Assembly (NCBI RefSeq): GCF_900605015.1
Contig: NZ_LR027573.1
Span: 718,858-782,857 of the forward strand
DNA: 64,000 nt
Reading direction: 5' to 3'
Source of the DNA: Olsenella sp. Marseille-P4559
Lineage (GTDB): Bacteria; Actinomycetota; Coriobacteriia; Coriobacteriales; Atopobiaceae
A model generated the notes under the pieces. It saw only the letters and a list, made by a program, of their open reading frames with translations. It was not told the DNA's origin and made no database searches. Within the stretch, counting starts at the first letter, position 1. Each line of letters opens with the position of its first letter. The position numbers were made by a program, and so were the translations under genes. This document shows, in pieces, positions 64,000 through 64,000 of this stretch.

Positions 64000-64000
64000 G

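Overview
The window looks like a chromosome segment of a GC-rich actinobacterium, most probably a coriobacterium of the Olsenella/Atopobiaceae type. The grounds are codon use, LPXTG-type wall anchors, the gene content and the style of the genes. This is inference; no rRNA marker is present. No rRNA, tRNA or CRISPR array was seen.

Layout. 1-3.3 kb: tandem WG-repeat lipoproteins (one cut by the window edge, one frameshifted, one truncated at a palindrome) and an LPXTG surface protein. 4.0-4.9 kb: a decayed Rpn-type nuclease gene. 4.96-11.9 kb: a complete, tightly overlapping tryptophan operon trpE-G-D-C-F-B-A on the minus strand, preceded by a T-box leader with its own terminator. 12.2-18 kb: a gene graveyard with an IS1182-like remnant, an old-yellow-enzyme pseudogene, two flavodoxin-like fragments, an aldo/keto reductase tail, a DUF188 remnant and a hydrolase with a premature stop, plus an intact AAA ATPase and a toxin whose antitoxin is truncated. 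18-23.8 kb: less decayed copies of the same families, an AAA/DUF234 ATPase behind a 50-bp palindrome, TetR and MarR regulators and a DAPG-hydrolase-like enzyme. 24-25.5 kb: an alkylation-repair pair, an AlkA-type glycosylase and an Ogt-Ada fusion with reversed domain order.

26-31.7 kb: a beta-helix/Cna-B wall protein, an SGNH lipoprotein, methionine aminopeptidase and YhbY. 31.7-35.4 kb: a fructosamine-kinase-like protein, an internally deleted rpiB, a long palindrome (MITE-like) and a family 2 glycosyltransferase. 35.5-39.5 kb: an ABC transporter/GntR/DUF1648 operon whose promoter carries a perfect 20-bp palindrome between its -35 and -10 boxes. 41-46 kb: membrane proteins, a PrsW-type protease, an ABC-F ATPase with a sequestered ribosome-binding site, a flavin reductase and a nitroreductase.

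46.4-57.7 kb is a defence island: a single-chain Type ISP-like restriction-modification enzyme interrupted by an in-frame TAG in its target-recognition region, then a compact three-gene cassette (ParB-like protein, AAA-TOPRIM OLD/PARIS-like ATPase, D12-class adenine methyltransferase), then a Schlafen/AlbA-type ATP-binding protein bracketed by inverted repeats and by 106-bp direct repeats. The three-gene cassette is the best candidate for an undescribed system. 57.6-64 kb: an alpha/beta hydrolase, a methyltransferase, a broken Gfo/Idh/MocA oxidoreductase, an encapsulin nanocompartment operon (ferritin-like cargo with a C-terminal targeting tail, then shell protein) and two Fic-domain proteins, the first behind a palindromic operator.

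Many frameshifts and stops occur. I treat them as real decay, but individual ones could be sequencing errors.
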